This document shows, piece by piece, positions 38,612 through 50,376 of a DNA stretch of 64,000 nt (its first letter is position 1; every line of letters starts with the position of its first letter). Below the pieces are notes generated by a model. That model saw only the letters and a program-made list of their open reading frames with translations, was not told where the DNA came from and searched no databases. The position numbers were made by a program, and so were the translations under genes. The stretch is from assembly GCF_900215245.1 (NCBI RefSeq), contig NZ_LT907842.1, positions 6,324,001 to 6,388,000 on the forward strand. The letters are read 5' to 3'. The DNA is from Pseudomonas fluorescens. GTDB taxonomy: Bacteria > Pseudomonadota > Gammaproteobacteria > Pseudomonadales > Pseudomonadaceae.

Positions 38612-39869
38612 TTGCTGCCGAAGCGGCCAGCATTGCCCTTAACAACACCGCACATCCGGCTGCCAGATCGTCCGGCGCGGCGTTTTCGATTTCGTTATGG
38701 CTGATGCCGCCTTCACAGGGCACAAAGATCATCCCGGCCGGGCCGAGTTCGGCGACGAAGATCGCGTCGTGCCCTGCCCCGCTGACGATGTCCATGTTCG
38801 ACAGCCCCAACCCATTCGCCGCGTCACGCACAGCGTCCACGCAACCCTTGTCGAAGTACAACGGCGGGAAGTCGGCGGTGGGTTCCATTTCAAAACTCAA
38901 GCCGTGCTTGGCACAGGTGTCGTCGATCACCTTGCGCACTTCGGCAATCATCGAATCCAGGCGTGCCGGTTCCAGATGACGAAAGTCCAGGGTCATGCGC
39001 ACTTCACCCGGGATCACATTGCGCGAGCCAGGATAGGCCTGCAAACAACCCACGGTGCCGCACGCATGCGGCTGGTGCCCCAACGCCGCCGCATTCACGG
39101 CAGCCACCACTGCCGCCGCGCCCACCAGAGCATCCTTGCGCAGGTGCATTGGCGTCGGCCCCGCATGGGCTTCAACGCCGCGCAGCTTCAGGTCGAACCA
39201 CTTTTGCCCCAAGGCTCCCAGCACCACGCCGATGGTTTTCTTCTCATCCTCAAGAATCGGGCCTTGTTCGATATGGGCCTCGAAATACGCGCCGACCTTG
39301 TGCCCGCTCTCTGGCCGCGTGCCCGCATAGCCAATCGCATTCAATGCATCGCCGACGCTGACTCCGTCCACGTCGACTTTGGCCAGGGTATCGGCCAGGG
39401 TGAATTTCTCGGCAAACACCCCGGAACCCATCATGCACGGCGGGAAGCGCGAGCCTTCCTCGTTGGTCCACACCACCACTTCCAGCGGCGCTTCGGTTTC
39501 GATGTTGAGGTCATTGAGGGTGCGCAGCACCTCGACACCCGCCAGCACGCCGAAGCACCCGTCGAATTTACCGCCCGTGGGCTGAGTGTCGATATGGCTG
39601 CCGGTCATCACCGGTGGCAGGTTGGGATTGCGTCCCGGGCGGCGCGCGAAGATGTTGCCGATGCCGTCGACGGTCACGCTGCAACCCGCCGCCTCACACC
39701 ACTGCACAAAAAGATCGCGAGCCTTGCGGTCAAGGTCAGTGAGGGCCAGGCGGCATACGCCGCCCTTGGGCGTTGCGCCGAGCTTGGCCAGGTCCATCAG
39801 GGATTGCCACAAGCGGTCGCGGTTGATGTGCTGATGGGTGGATTGCAGAACGTCCAGGGCAGCGTTCAT
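38586..39869 (-). CDS. N-carbamoyl-beta-alanine amidohydrolase (beta-ureidopropionase)
   Basis: Zinc-dependent hydrolase of the M20/HyuC-AmaB family, 427 residues. In this context it is the last step of reductive pyrimidine breakdown, turning N-carbamoyl-beta-alanine into beta-alanine, CO2 and ammonia. Metal ligands are visible: SHIDTQ (His92), KFDGCFG (Asp103), TNEEGSRF (Glu137/138), AHIEQG (His199) and a C-terminal SHNE. The gene lies beside the NCS1 transporter, dihydropyrimidinase and PreTA. Allantoate or L-carbamoylase activity is possible by family but fits the neighbours less well. Its last codons form part of the repeat array downstream. Confidence 0.88.
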   Translation of the reverse strand: MNAALDVLQSTHQHINRDRLWQSLMDLAKLGATPKGGVCRLALTDLDRKARDLFVQWCEAAGCSVTVDGIGNIFARRPGRNPNLPPVMTGSHIDTQPTGGKFDGCFGVLAGVEVLRTLNDLNIETEAPLEVVVWTNEEGSRFPPCMMGSGVFAEKFTLADTLAKVDVDGVSVGDALNAIGYAGTRPESGHKVGAYFEAHIEQGPILEDEKKTIGVVLGALGQKWFDLKLRGVEAHAGPTPMHLRKDALVGAAAVVAAVNAAALGHQPHACGTVGCLQAYPGSRNVIPGEVRMTLDFRHLEPARLDSMIAEVRKVIDDTCAKHGLSFEMEPTADFPPLYFDKGCVDAVRDAANGLGLSNMDIVSGAGHDAIFVAELGPAGMIFVPCEGGISHNEIENAAPDDLAAGCAVLLRAMLAASAAIASGKLAA

Positions 39870-39933
39870 GGGGATCTCCTCAGGCTACATTTGTTATGAG
39901 TTGACTCGATTCCAGCACTGGAATGGGGTCATC

Positions 39934-40026
39934 CATGTGGGAGCGGGCGTGCTCGCGAATGCAGTCTGTCAGCGACTGATGCGCTGACTGACTCAACGCT
40001 TTCGCGAGCACGCCCGCGCCCACATT
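39934..40026. repeat. REP pair between transporter and amidohydrolase genes
   Basis: Inverted arms of the class GTGGGAGCGGGCGTGCTCGCGA and complement, separated by about 40 bases, in the 176-base spacer between two minus-strand genes. Confidence 0.85.
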
Positions 40027-40045
40027 TGGCTTGCCTTTCAATCTT

Positions 40046-41533
40046 TTATAACGGCGTTTTCAGCGCCAACGGGCTGGCTCTGCGCTTGGAATTCAGGCCG
40101 TAATACAGCAAGCCGCCCAACGCCGAACCGGTGAACCAGCCGTAGCTGTAGAACCAGCTGAAGGCATCACTGCCCAGCGACAACAGGGTCAGCACCACCG
40201 GCACGCCGAAGGCGACAAAGCCACTCCAGTTCCACGCAGGATAAACGTCATCGCGGTACAGGCCGGCCAGGTCCAACTGCTGTTTGCGTGTGATGAAGTA
40301 GTCCACCACCATGATCCCGGCAATCGGCCCCAACAGGCTTGAGTAACCCAGCAACCAGTTGGAATAGACCGTTTCCAGGCTCACATCCGAAACGATCAGC
40401 CCGAGTTTTTTCAGCAACTCATGCCCCATCAACACCAGACCAACCAGGCCGGTGAGGATGACCGCCGTGGTGCGATTGATCAGCTTGGGCGCGATGTTCT
40501 GGAAGTCGTTGGTGGGCGAGACGATGTTGGCTGCGGTGTTGGTGGACAAGGTGGCGATGATGATCAGCAGCATGGCAATGGCCACCCACACCGGGCTCTG
40601 GATATGCCCGATCAGGGTCACCGGATCAGAGACGCTGACGCCCACCAGTTTCACCGACGCGGCAGTCATGATCACGCCGAGCGCGGCGAACAGGAACATG
40701 GTCAGCGGCAGCCCGAAAATCTGCCCGAGAATCTGGTCTTTCTGGCTTTTGGCGTAGCGGCTGAAGTCGGGAATATTCAGCGACAAGGTGGCCCAGAAGC
40801 CCACCATCGCAGTAAGCCCCGCCATGAAGTAACCGGTCAGACTCGCGCCTTCAGGCCGTTTGGGGGGAATCGCCATCAGCTCGCTGAGCGATACATTCGG
40901 CATTGCCCACACCAGCAGGCCAATCCCCACCGCCACCAACAACGGCGCCGACAGGGTTTCCAGGCGCTTGATCGACTCGGCGCCGCGCAGCACCACCCAC
41001 AAATTCAAGGTCCAGAAAATCATGAAGCCGATCACTTCACCGGTGCCGCCAAGGGCTTTCCAACCCTCGAAAATCGAGCCCAGAAACAGGTGAATCGCCA
41101 ACCCGCCAAACATCGTCTGGATGCCAAACCAGCCACACGCCACTAGCGCCCGAATCAAACACGGCACGTTGGAACCGAGAATGCCAAAGGAAGAACGCAG
41201 CAATACCGGAAACGGAATGCCGTACTTGGTGCCGGGAAACGCGTTAAGGGTGAGCGGAATCAGCACCACGATATTGGCCAGCAGGATCGCCATCAACGCC
41301 TCGCCCACCGACAAACCGAAGTACGCGGTCAATACCCCGCCGAGGGTGTAGGTGGGCACGCAGATCGACATGCCGACCCACAGCGCGGTGATGTGCCATT
41401 TGTTCCAGGTGCGTTCGTGCACCTTGGTCGGTGCCATGTCGTGGTTGTAGCGAGGGCTGTCGAGGACGTCGGGGCCGGCGTCGAGTTCGTACAGGCCGTT
41501 GCGCTCAATGACTTGCGATCTGTTCTGTTGCAT
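40046..41533 (-). CDS. NCS1 nucleobase:cation symporter
   Basis: Inner-membrane transporter of the NCS1 (Mhp1-like) family, 495 residues, with about 12 helices. The N-terminal stretch NHDMAPTKVHERTWNKWHITALWVGMSI is typical of the family. Substrates in the family are uracil, thymine, hydantoins, allantoin and cytosine; next to the pyrimidine pathway, uracil/thymine or dihydropyrimidine uptake is likely. The ATG at 41533 has GGAG upstream. It is transcribed away from the hydA promoter region and probably co-regulated with it. Confidence 0.9.
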   Translation of the reverse strand: MQQNRSQVIERNGLYELDAGPDVLDSPRYNHDMAPTKVHERTWNKWHITALWVGMSICVPTYTLGGVLTAYFGLSVGEALMAILLANIVVLIPLTLNAFPGTKYGIPFPVLLRSSFGILGSNVPCLIRALVACGWFGIQTMFGGLAIHLFLGSIFEGWKALGGTGEVIGFMIFWTLNLWVVLRGAESIKRLETLSAPLLVAVGIGLLVWAMPNVSLSELMAIPPKRPEGASLTGYFMAGLTAMVGFWATLSLNIPDFSRYAKSQKDQILGQIFGLPLTMFLFAALGVIMTAASVKLVGVSVSDPVTLIGHIQSPVWVAIAMLLIIIATLSTNTAANIVSPTNDFQNIAPKLINRTTAVILTGLVGLVLMGHELLKKLGLIVSDVSLETVYSNWLLGYSSLLGPIAGIMVVDYFITRKQQLDLAGLYRDDVYPAWNWSGFVAFGVPVVLTLLSLGSDAFSWFYSYGWFTGSALGGLLYYGLNSKRRASPLALKTPL

Positions 41534-43575
<2,042 letters not shown>

Positions 43576-43652
43576 TACCGCCAATCGGCGCCAGCACAGG
43601 CAACAAAGATGCCCGCTAGAGGCAATCCAAAAGAAACCGTGAGGCCAAAACC

Positions 43653-45020
43653 GTGATCCAGACCCTGACCCACCTCCCCCATCCCCATGAAGATGGGGCG
43701 ACACTCGCCAGCCACTTCACCGACCTGGCGCCGCCGCTCAACGCCCGCCAGGCCCAACTGGAAGCCTCGCGCTGCCTGTATTGCTACGACGCGCCGTGCG
43801 TGAATGCGTGCCCCAGCGAGATCGACATCCCGTCGTTCATCCGCAATATCCACACCGAAAACGTGCAAGGCGCGGCGCAGAAAATCCTCTCGGCGAATAT
43901 CCTCGGCGGCAGTTGCGCACGTGTTTGCCCCACCGAAATCCTGTGCCAGCAAGCCTGCGTGCGTAACAACGCCGAAGAATGCGCGCCGGTGTTGATCGGC
44001 CTGCTGCAACGTTACGCCATCGACAATGCGCACTTCAGCGAACACCCGTTCCAACGCGCTGCGCCGACCGGCAAACGCATCGCCGTGGTCGGCGCCGGAC
44101 CAGCGGGTTTGGCCTGTGCCCATCGCGCCGCTTTGCACGGTCACGACGTGGTGATATTCGAAGCGCGCGAGAAGGCCGGTGGCCTGAATGAATACGGGAT
44201 CGCCAAATACAAACTGGTCGATGACTTCGCCCAGAAGGAGCTGGAGTTCCTCTTGCAGATCGGCGGCATCGAGATCCGCCACGGTCAGCGCCTGGGCGAC
44301 AACCTCACCTTGAGCGAACTGCACCAGCAATTCGATTCGGTATTCCTTGGCCTGGGCCTCGCCGCCAGCAAACAGCTCGGTTTACCCCACGAGGACGCCC
44401 CCGGACTGCTTGCCGCCACCGACTATATTCGCGAACTGCGCCAGGCCGACGACCTCTCGCAACTGCCTCTGGCCGACCGCTGTATCGTGCTCGGCGCGGG
44501 CAATACCGCCATCGACATGGCCGTGCAAATGGCCCGTCTCGGTGCGCGCGACGTGAACCTGGTGTACCGCCGTGGCCTTGCCGACATGGGCGCCACCCAG
44601 CATGAACAGGACATTGCCAAAGCCAATCAGGTACGGCTGCTGACCTGGGCCCAGCCCGAAGAGGTCTTGCTCGATGATCAGGGCCACGTACGCGGCATGC
44701 GTTTCGCCCGTACACGCATGGAAAACGGGCGGCTGCACGCCACTGGCGAGACCTTCGAGCTGGCCGCCGACGCGATCTTCAAAGCCATCGGGCAAGGTTT
44801 CGATAACGCCGCACTGCACGACCCACTGGCCCAGCAACTGCACCGCGTGGGCGAAAGAATCTTCGTCGACGAACACCTGCGCACCAGCATTCCCGGGGTA
44901 TACGCCGGCGGCGATTGCGTCAGCCTCGGCCAGGACCTCACGGTACAAGCAGTGCAACACGGCAAGCTGGCCGCCGAAGCCATGCACGCCCAACTCATGC
45001 TGAATGTGGAGGCTGCGTAA
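43653..45020 (+). CDS. preT: NAD-dependent dihydropyrimidine dehydrogenase subunit PreT
   Basis: FAD and iron-sulfur subunit of the bacterial dihydropyrimidine dehydrogenase, 455 residues (E. coli PreT 412). N-terminal cysteines (CLYCYDAPCVNACP and SCARVCPTEILCQQAC) bind Fe-S clusters; then an FAD fold [13 protein letters not shown] (about 143-155) and an NAD fold VLGAGNTAIDMA (about 283). GTG start with GTGAGG upstream. Its stop overlaps the preA start in TAATG, so the two subunits are translationally coupled. Together they reduce uracil and thymine. Confidence 0.95.
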   Translation: MIQTLTHLPHPHEDGATLASHFTDLAPPLNARQAQLEASRCLYCYDAPCVNACPSEIDIPSFIRNIHTENVQGAAQKILSANILGGSCARVCPTEILCQQACVRNNAEECAPVLIGLLQRYAIDNAHFSEHPFQRAAPTGKRIAVVGAGPAGLACAHRAALHGHDVVIFEAREKAGGLNEYGIAKYKLVDDFAQKELEFLLQIGGIEIRHGQRLGDNLTLSELHQQFDSVFLGLGLAASKQLGLPHEDAPGLLAATDYIRELRQADDLSQLPLADRCIVLGAGNTAIDMAVQMARLGARDVNLVYRRGLADMGATQHEQDIAKANQVRLLTWAQPEEVLLDDQGHVRGMRFARTRMENGRLHATGETFELAADAIFKAIGQGFDNAALHDPLAQQLHRVGERIFVDEHLRTSIPGVYAGGDCVSLGQDLTVQAVQHGKLAAEAMHAQLMLNVEAA

Positions 45021-46294
45021 TGGCCGATCTCTCGATTGTGTTCGCCGGTATCAAAGCCCCCAACCCGTTCTGGCTGGCCTCCGCGCCGCCCACCGACAAG
45101 GCCTACAACGTGGTCCGCGCGTTCGAAGCGGGCTGGGGCGGCGTGGTGTGGAAAACCCTCGGTGAAGACCCGGCGGCGGTCAACGTGTCGTCGCGCTACT
45201 CGGCGCACTACGGCGCCAACCGTGAAGTGCTGGGCATCAACAATATCGAGCTGATCACCGACCGCTCACTGGAGATCAACCTGCGGGAAATCACCCAGGT
45301 CAAAAAGGACTGGCCCGACCGCGCCCTGATCGTGTCGTTGATGGTGCCCTGCGTTGAAGAATCCTGGAAAGCTATCTTGCCGTTGGTGGAGGCCACCGGC
45401 TGCGACGGCATTGAGCTCAACTTCGGCTGCCCCCATGGCATGCCCGAACGCGGCATGGGCGCGGCGGTCGGCCAAGTGCCGGAGTATGTGGAACAGGTGA
45501 CGCGTTGGTGCAAGACGTATTGCTCGCTGCCGGTGATCGTCAAGCTCACGCCGAATATCACCGACATTCGCGTGGCGGCGCGCGCGGCGTATCGCGGGGG
45601 CGCGGATGCGGTGTCGTTGATCAACACCATCAACTCCATCACCAGTGTCGACCTTGAGCGCATGGTCGCCCTGCCCAAGGTCGGCAGCCAAAGTACCCAT
45701 GGCGGTTATTGCGGCTCGGCGGTGAAGCCGATCGCCTTGAACATGGTCGCGGAAATCGCTCGTGACCCACAGACCCAGGGCCTGCCTATCTGCGGGATTG
45801 GCGGCATCGGCAACTGGCGTGACGCGGCGGAATTCGTCGCCCTGGGGTGCGGCGCAGTGCAGGTGTGCACGGCGGCGATGCTGCATGGGTTTCGAATTGT
45901 CGAGGAGATGAAGGATGGCCTGTCGCGGTGGATGGACAGCCAAGGCTACAAAAGCTTGCAGGAATTTTCCGGGCGGGCGGTGGGCAATACCACGGACTGG
46001 AAGTACCTGGACATCAACTACCAGGTGATTGCGAAGATTGACCAGGCCGCGTGCATTGGCTGCGGACGTTGCCATATTGCCTGTGAGGACACGTCGCACC
46101 AGGCCATCGCCAGTTTGAAACAGGCGGATGGCACGCACAAATACGAAGTCATTGACGATGAGTGCGTAGGCTGCAATTTGTGCCAGATCACCTGCCCGGT
46201 GGCCGATTGCATTGAGATGGTGCCGATAGAGACGGGTAAACCGTTTTTGAATTGGACCCAGGACCCGCGTAATCCTTACCGGGAGGCGGTGTAG
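45020..46294 (+). CDS. preA: NAD-dependent dihydropyrimidine dehydrogenase subunit PreA
   Basis: Catalytic FMN subunit, 424 residues (E. coli PreA 411). It has a dihydroorotate-dehydrogenase-like TIM barrel (about 1-310) with the active-site Cys in ELNFGCPHGMPERGMG, and a C-terminal ferredoxin domain with two 4Fe-4S motifs, CIGCGRCHIAC and CVGCNLCQITC. The start at 45020 has GGAGG and overlaps the preT stop. It performs the first step of reductive uracil/thymine catabolism with PreT. Confidence 0.96.
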   Translation: MADLSIVFAGIKAPNPFWLASAPPTDKAYNVVRAFEAGWGGVVWKTLGEDPAAVNVSSRYSAHYGANREVLGINNIELITDRSLEINLREITQVKKDWPDRALIVSLMVPCVEESWKAILPLVEATGCDGIELNFGCPHGMPERGMGAAVGQVPEYVEQVTRWCKTYCSLPVIVKLTPNITDIRVAARAAYRGGADAVSLINTINSITSVDLERMVALPKVGSQSTHGGYCGSAVKPIALNMVAEIARDPQTQGLPICGIGGIGNWRDAAEFVALGCGAVQVCTAAMLHGFRIVEEMKDGLSRWMDSQGYKSLQEFSGRAVGNTTDWKYLDINYQVIAKIDQAACIGCGRCHIACEDTSHQAIASLKQADGTHKYEVIDDECVGCNLCQITCPVADCIEMVPIETGKPFLNWTQDPRNPYREAV

Positions 46295-46308
46295 CTGCTT
46301 GGACCACC

Positions 46309-46393
46309 CTCGCGAGCAAGCCCGCTCCCACCTTCGACTGCACTGCTTCAGACAAAACGCGGTCAACGGTGGGAGCGGGCTTGCTCGCGAAGG
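46309..46393. repeat. REP pair between preA and the TetR gene
   Basis: Inverted arms CGCGAGCAAGCCCGCTCCCACC and complement, separated by about 40 bases, between convergent genes. Confidence 0.88.
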
Positions 46394-46415
46394 GCCCTAA
46401 GCCTCACCCCACCTC

Positions 46416-47036
46416 TTAAGGCTCCAACCCAATCCCCCGCAAAATCACCCCCGTCACCGTCTGGATTGCCTTCTCAAACTGCATATCCGACAACGGCTGG
46501 TGATCATTCAAAATCTTCACCTGGTGATCAAAGTCCGCATAGTGCTGGGTCGACGCCCAAATCATATACAGCAGGCTCGACGGCTCCACTGGCAGAATGC
46601 GTTTGTCCTCCACCCATTGGCGAATTTTCGCTTCCTTCATCTTGGCCCAGTCGTACAGGCTTTCGTCCAGCGCCTCACCCAGTGTCGGCGCGCCGTGGAT
46701 GATTTCATTGGCCCAGACTTTCGAGCCATACGGCCGCGTGCGCGAGCGCTGCATCTTGGCGCGGATGTAGCTGCTGAGCACCACCCGTGGGTCATCGAAG
46801 GTTTCGAAGCTCAGGGCATCCTGCTTCCACAACTCCAGCAGGTCGAACAGCACCGCGCTGTACAGCTCGCTCTTGGTGGTGAAGTAGTAATGCAGGTTGG
46901 AGCGCGGCAACTGCACTTCTTCGGCGATGTCAGCCATGGCGGTGCTGCCATAGCCTTTCTCAGCGAAGATTTTCTCCGCTGCCAGCAGAATTTTTTCGAC
47001 GTTGACCCGACGAATGCCGATCTTGTGATTGCCCAT
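46416..47036 (-). CDS. TetR-family regulator, RutR/PydR-like
   Basis: Repressor of 206 residues. The helix-turn-helix is at about 10-55 (NVEKILLAAEKIFAEKGYGSTAMADIAEEVQLPRSNLHYYF, shown here in parts) and the C-terminal domain has the YPE/RutR-like pattern of pyrimidine-responsive TetR proteins. I chose ATG 47036 (MGNHKIGIRR); an in-frame start at 47069 is possible. It is convergent with preA at the end of the pyrimidine cluster, so it most likely controls hydA-preTA and the NCS1/amidase genes. Confidence 0.85.
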   Translation of the reverse strand: MGNHKIGIRRVNVEKILLAAEKIFAEKGYGSTAMADIAEEVQLPRSNLHYYFTTKSELYSAVLFDLLELWKQDALSFETFDDPRVVLSSYIRAKMQRSRTRPYGSKVWANEIIHGAPTLGEALDESLYDWAKMKEAKIRQWVEDKRILPVEPSSLLYMIWASTQHYADFDHQVKILNDHQPLSDMQFEKAIQTVTGVILRGIGLEP

Positions 47037-47397
47037 AAATGCTGGAAGCCCACTCACTGTTAGATGCAATTGACCTTCGACACATCAACCCCCTGTCGCG
47101 CCTGCTTTGCGCCGTGCCCACGCACGTGGGGGCTGCGCGCGCAATAGCGTGCTGCAGGGACATCGGGTGATGAATCTTCAGATTCCAACGCCCTCCATCA
47201 CATCACGAACCGCCACATTAGGCTACTCGCCGTCATGATATGCCGAGCAGATTGCTCGTCTGCACTGCGCTGGCGCAGGCCTTTGAGCGCCGTTGATCGA
47301 CAGATCAGGCACAGCACCTGAAAGTCTGCAGGATTCCCCGGCAACGTCCGTCGTGATCGGGCTATTATCGGCGCATCTGAACCGGACGCCCCGACCT
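47037..47397. other. Spacer between divergent TetR and diguanylate cyclase genes
   Basis: About 360 bases. I see no gene apart from a possible N-terminal extension of the downstream cyclase (TTG frame from 47293). A short perfect hairpin CCCACG-CA-CGTGGG lies near 47117-47130. No clear promoter elements were found. Confidence 0.45.
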
Positions 47398-48261
47398 ATG
47401 GCCGTTGACCTGCAAGCCCTCTATCCAAAATTGATACACCTGATGCTGGACACGGTGTTCGTGGTCGACAGCGACAACCTGATCGTCTTTGTGAGTGATG
47501 CCTGTGAAGCGCTGCTCGGTTACCGCGCCGACGAGCTGACCGGCACACTCATCACCGACTACATGCACCCGGAGGACCTGGCGCGCACGCGGGCCTCAAT
47601 CATGCGGGTGATGAATGGCAAGCCTCACGTCGATTTCCGCAACCGCTATATCCGCAAGGATGGCAACGCCGTACACATCCTGTGGGCGGCGTTCTGGTCC
47701 GAAGAGGTCGGTGCGCGGATCGGCGTTGCCAGGGACGTAACCGCCCTCACCCAGGCCGAGGAAGAATTACGTTTCCTCGCCCATCATGATCCGCTGACGG
47801 CCCTCACCAACCGCTCGCTGTTCAACGCCGGGCTGGATTCGGCCCTGCAAGCCGCACAGCGCCACAACACGACGCTGGCGTTGCTGTTTCTGGACGTTAA
47901 TGACTTTAAGGGCATCAACGATGGGCATGGGCATGCCGTGGGCGATCGGCTGCTCTGCGTGATCGCCCGCCGGCTGGAGCGCTGTGTGCGCGAGAGCGAC
48001 CTGGTGGCTCGGATGGGCGGCGATGAATTCACCGTGCTGCTGACGGATATGCAGTCGCAGGAAGCGGTGTACGGGATAGTGGCGCAAATACTCGCGGTCA
48101 TGGCCGAACCGTTGGGCGCCGAGTTTTACGGGGTCAAAATGCCGTCTTGCAGCGTGGGCGTGGCGTTTTATCCCGCGGACGGTGAGGACGCCGACACGCT
48201 GCTGAGCCACGCCGACAGTGATATGTACCGGATAAAACGGCAGCGAATTACAGTTAAGTGA
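47398..48261 (+). CDS. PAS-GGDEF diguanylate cyclase
   Basis: Soluble signalling protein of 287 residues. A PAS sensor domain (about 8-120) is followed by a GGDEF domain (about 125-287) with an intact active-site GGDEF at 207-211 and an allosteric I-site RESD (198-201) exactly five residues before it. It should make cyclic di-GMP and be inhibited by its product. No membrane segment. The start at ATG 47398 is taken; no strong ribosome binding site is visible, and a 35-codon extension is possible. The sensed signal is unknown. Confidence 0.88.
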   Translation: MAVDLQALYPKLIHLMLDTVFVVDSDNLIVFVSDACEALLGYRADELTGTLITDYMHPEDLARTRASIMRVMNGKPHVDFRNRYIRKDGNAVHILWAAFWSEEVGARIGVARDVTALTQAEEELRFLAHHDPLTALTNRSLFNAGLDSALQAAQRHNTTLALLFLDVNDFKGINDGHGHAVGDRLLCVIARRLERCVRESDLVARMGGDEFTVLLTDMQSQEAVYGIVAQILAVMAEPLGAEFYGVKMPSCSVGVAFYPADGEDADTLLSHADSDMYRIKRQRITVK

Positions 48262-48419
48262 CGCGCTTTTCGCTGGTCAATCTCGCCGACAACACCAGGG
48301 CTTGGGGACTGCCACCGGCTCTAGACCGAGGCGACAGGGCATAATGAAACTTCATACGCGAACCTTCCCCCCCAAAAACGGATTGGTTAGGATCGCGATC
48401 CCTATGAAGGATCATTGCA

Positions 48420-48887
48420 ATGACTATTCGACCTCGTGTGGCCGCCGACGACACAGTGCTGGGAGCGCTGTGGGAGCGCTCGGTACGGGCCACCCATGAC
48501 TTCCTCCCCGAGGATGACATCCAGCGTTTGCTGCCCCTGGTCCGTGACACCTACCTGCCGATGCCCGCACTTGATGTATGGGTGTTCGAAGACAGTCAAG
48601 GCCTCGCCGGTTTTATCGCCACCGGCGGGCATAACGTGGAAATGCTGTTTATCGACCCCGACCGCCGTGGCCAGGGTATTGGCCGGCAATTGCTCGAGCA
48701 TGCCCGCGCACGCCATGACACGCTCACGGTCGATGTTAATGAACAAAACCCGCAAGCCGTGGGTTTCTACCTGCACTATGGTTTTATCCAGGTCGCGCGC
48801 TCGCCGCTGGATGGCGAAGGCAAACCCTTTCCCCTGCTGCATATGGCATTACCAAAGCCCTCCACTGAAGGTACTGAACAATGTTGA
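48420..48887 (+). CDS. GNAT acetyltransferase
   Basis: N-acetyltransferase of the GNAT fold, 155 residues, resembling E. coli YjaB. The acetyl-CoA loop is RRGQGIGRQLLEHA (about 83-96); the C-terminal NPQAVGFYLHYGF motif is typical. The ATG has AAGGA upstream. Its last seven bases overlap copC. The substrate is unknown; overlap with copper genes does not by itself imply a copper role. Confidence 0.85.
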   Translation: MTIRPRVAADDTVLGALWERSVRATHDFLPEDDIQRLLPLVRDTYLPMPALDVWVFEDSQGLAGFIATGGHNVEMLFIDPDRRGQGIGRQLLEHARARHDTLTVDVNEQNPQAVGFYLHYGFIQVARSPLDGEGKPFPLLHMALPKPSTEGTEQC

Positions 48888-49246
48888 TCAAGAAAGCCCT
48901 GACCACCGTCACCCTGCTCGCTTCTCTGCTGGGCGCCTCGGCGGCATTTGCCCATGCCCACCTGAAAAGCCAAACACCCGCCGCCGACAGCACTGTCGCA
49001 GCGCCCGCTGACGTGCGCCTGACCTTCAGCGAAGGCGTCGAAGCGACCTTCACCAAGGTGTCGCTGAGCAAGGACGGCACCGAAGTTGCGATCAAAGGCC
49101 TGGAAACGCCGGACGCCGACAAGAAAACCCTGGTGGTCACGCCAGCCGCACCGCTGGCTCCCGGCACCTACAAAGTGGTGTGGAACGCCGTGTCGGTCGA
49201 CACCCACAAGAGCAACGGTGAATACAGCTTCAAGGTCGGCCAATAA
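48881..49246 (+). CDS. copC: Periplasmic copper-binding protein CopC
   Basis: Small periplasmic copper carrier of the CopC/YobA family, 121 residues. It has a signal peptide of about 24 residues ending AFA; the mature protein begins HAHLKSQTPAADS, and the N-terminal His is a Cu(II) ligand in the family. The second ligand region is VDTHKSNGEYSF near the C-terminus. It lacks the Met-rich Cu(I) loop. It is followed after three bases by copD. Confidence 0.92.
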   Translation: MLIKKALTTVTLLASLLGASAAFAHAHLKSQTPAADSTVAAPADVRLTFSEGVEATFTKVSLSKDGTEVAIKGLETPDADKKTLVVTPAAPLAPGTYKVVWNAVSVDTHKSNGEYSFKVGQ

Positions 49247-49249
49247 CCC

Positions 49250-50107
49250 ATGGCGACCCTGCTGGTGCTGTGTCGCTTCCTGCATTTCATCGTCGTGCTG
49301 TTGATGTTCGGGGCCTGCGTGTTCAGGCCCTGGCTCTTGGGCGCTGAACCGCAGCCGACACTGGACCGGCAACTGCTGCGCATCCACCGTGCCTTGGCAG
49401 GCCTGGGGCTGGGCTCCGGGGTGGCCTGGTTGCTGTTAATCACCGCCAGCATGGCCGGCAGTTGGGAGGCGGCCCTGCAACCGGCAACCGTGCAATTGGT
49501 GCTGGGCAAAACCTTTTTCGGCCAGGCGTGGGTCTGGCATTTATTGCTCAACCTGCTGCTGGTCATCGTGCTGATCAAACCCTGGCCGCTGTTGCGCCTG
49601 CCGTTGAGCGCACTGCTGCTGGCGACGCTGGCGCCCGTTGGCCATGGCGCCATGCTCAATGGGCTGAGCGGGCAATTGCTGATTCTGAATCAGGTGGTGC
49701 ACCTGGTATGCGTCGGTGCCTGGCTCGGTGGGCTGTTGTTGCTGGTGTTGATCCTCAGGCAGTCTCCGACGCACGCGCTGCAAGCCATCCTCAAACGCTT
49801 CAGCGGCGTGGGTTACGGCCTGGTCGCCGGCCTGCTGGTGACGGGTTTGATCAATGTGCGCGTGCTGACCGGGCAGCTATGGCCCACGCCGTTGTTCAAC
49901 GGCTTTGCGCTGATTCTGTTGATCAAAGTGCTGCTGGTGCTGGGCATGTTGGCGCTGGCGCTGCTGAACCGACTACGCATCGAGCATGGCGAGCAACGGC
50001 TGGGCAGCCTGAAAGCCAGCGTGATGCTGGAATGGCTGTTAGGCGTTTGTGCAGTCGCCGCTGTTTCCCTCCTTGGCACCCTTCCTCCGATGGTGATGGC
50101 CGGCTGA
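49250..50107 (+). CDS. copD: Copper uptake membrane protein CopD
   Basis: Inner-membrane protein of 285 residues with about eight helices, CopD/YcnJ family; with CopC it moves copper into the cytoplasm. Conserved His residues lie in RFLHFIVVLL, GHGAML and NQVVHLVCVGAW. The start follows the copC stop by three bases. The pair lacks copAB, so it probably serves copper acquisition rather than resistance. Confidence 0.9.
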   Translation: MATLLVLCRFLHFIVVLLMFGACVFRPWLLGAEPQPTLDRQLLRIHRALAGLGLGSGVAWLLLITASMAGSWEAALQPATVQLVLGKTFFGQAWVWHLLLNLLLVIVLIKPWPLLRLPLSALLLATLAPVGHGAMLNGLSGQLLILNQVVHLVCVGAWLGGLLLLVLILRQSPTHALQAILKRFSGVGYGLVAGLLVTGLINVRVLTGQLWPTPLFNGFALILLIKVLLVLGMLALALLNRLRIEHGEQRLGSLKASVMLEWLLGVCAVAAVSLLGTLPPMVMAG

Positions 50108-50144
50108 GTTCACCGCACGTTCAAGTCCCACTCGATGACCTGCG

Positions 50145-50231
50145 GGCGCGGGCTTGCTCGCAAATGTGGCAGATCAGGCCATACACCTGGCGATGGCTAC
50201 GCCGCTTTGGCGAGCAAACCCGTTCCCACAC
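50145..50231. repeat. Degenerate REP pair after copD
   Basis: Arms GCGCGGGCTTGCTCGCAAATG and TTTGGCGAGCAAACCCGTTCCC pair imperfectly across about 40 bases. Confidence 0.7.
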
Positions 50232-50321
50232 GGACGCGCCCAACTCAGAGCGTTCATGCATAGTCATCGTATAACTTCTGCTTGACACTCCCCGAAAACC
50301 TCGCAAATATCTCGCCCAATG

Positions 50322-50342
50322 TTGTACGACGACGTACGACAA
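50322..50342. promoter_or_regulatory. Palindromic operator candidate before the porin gene
   Basis: TTGTACGACGACGTACGACAA, 34 bases before the porin start, is an imperfect palindrome. The half-site TACGACAA recurs 24 bases before the uronate dehydrogenase start (51803-51810), so both are probably bound by the same regulator, perhaps a GntR protein not in this window. Confidence 0.5.
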
Positions 50343-50376
50343 ATAATAAAAACAACAAACGAAACGGAGCCTCACT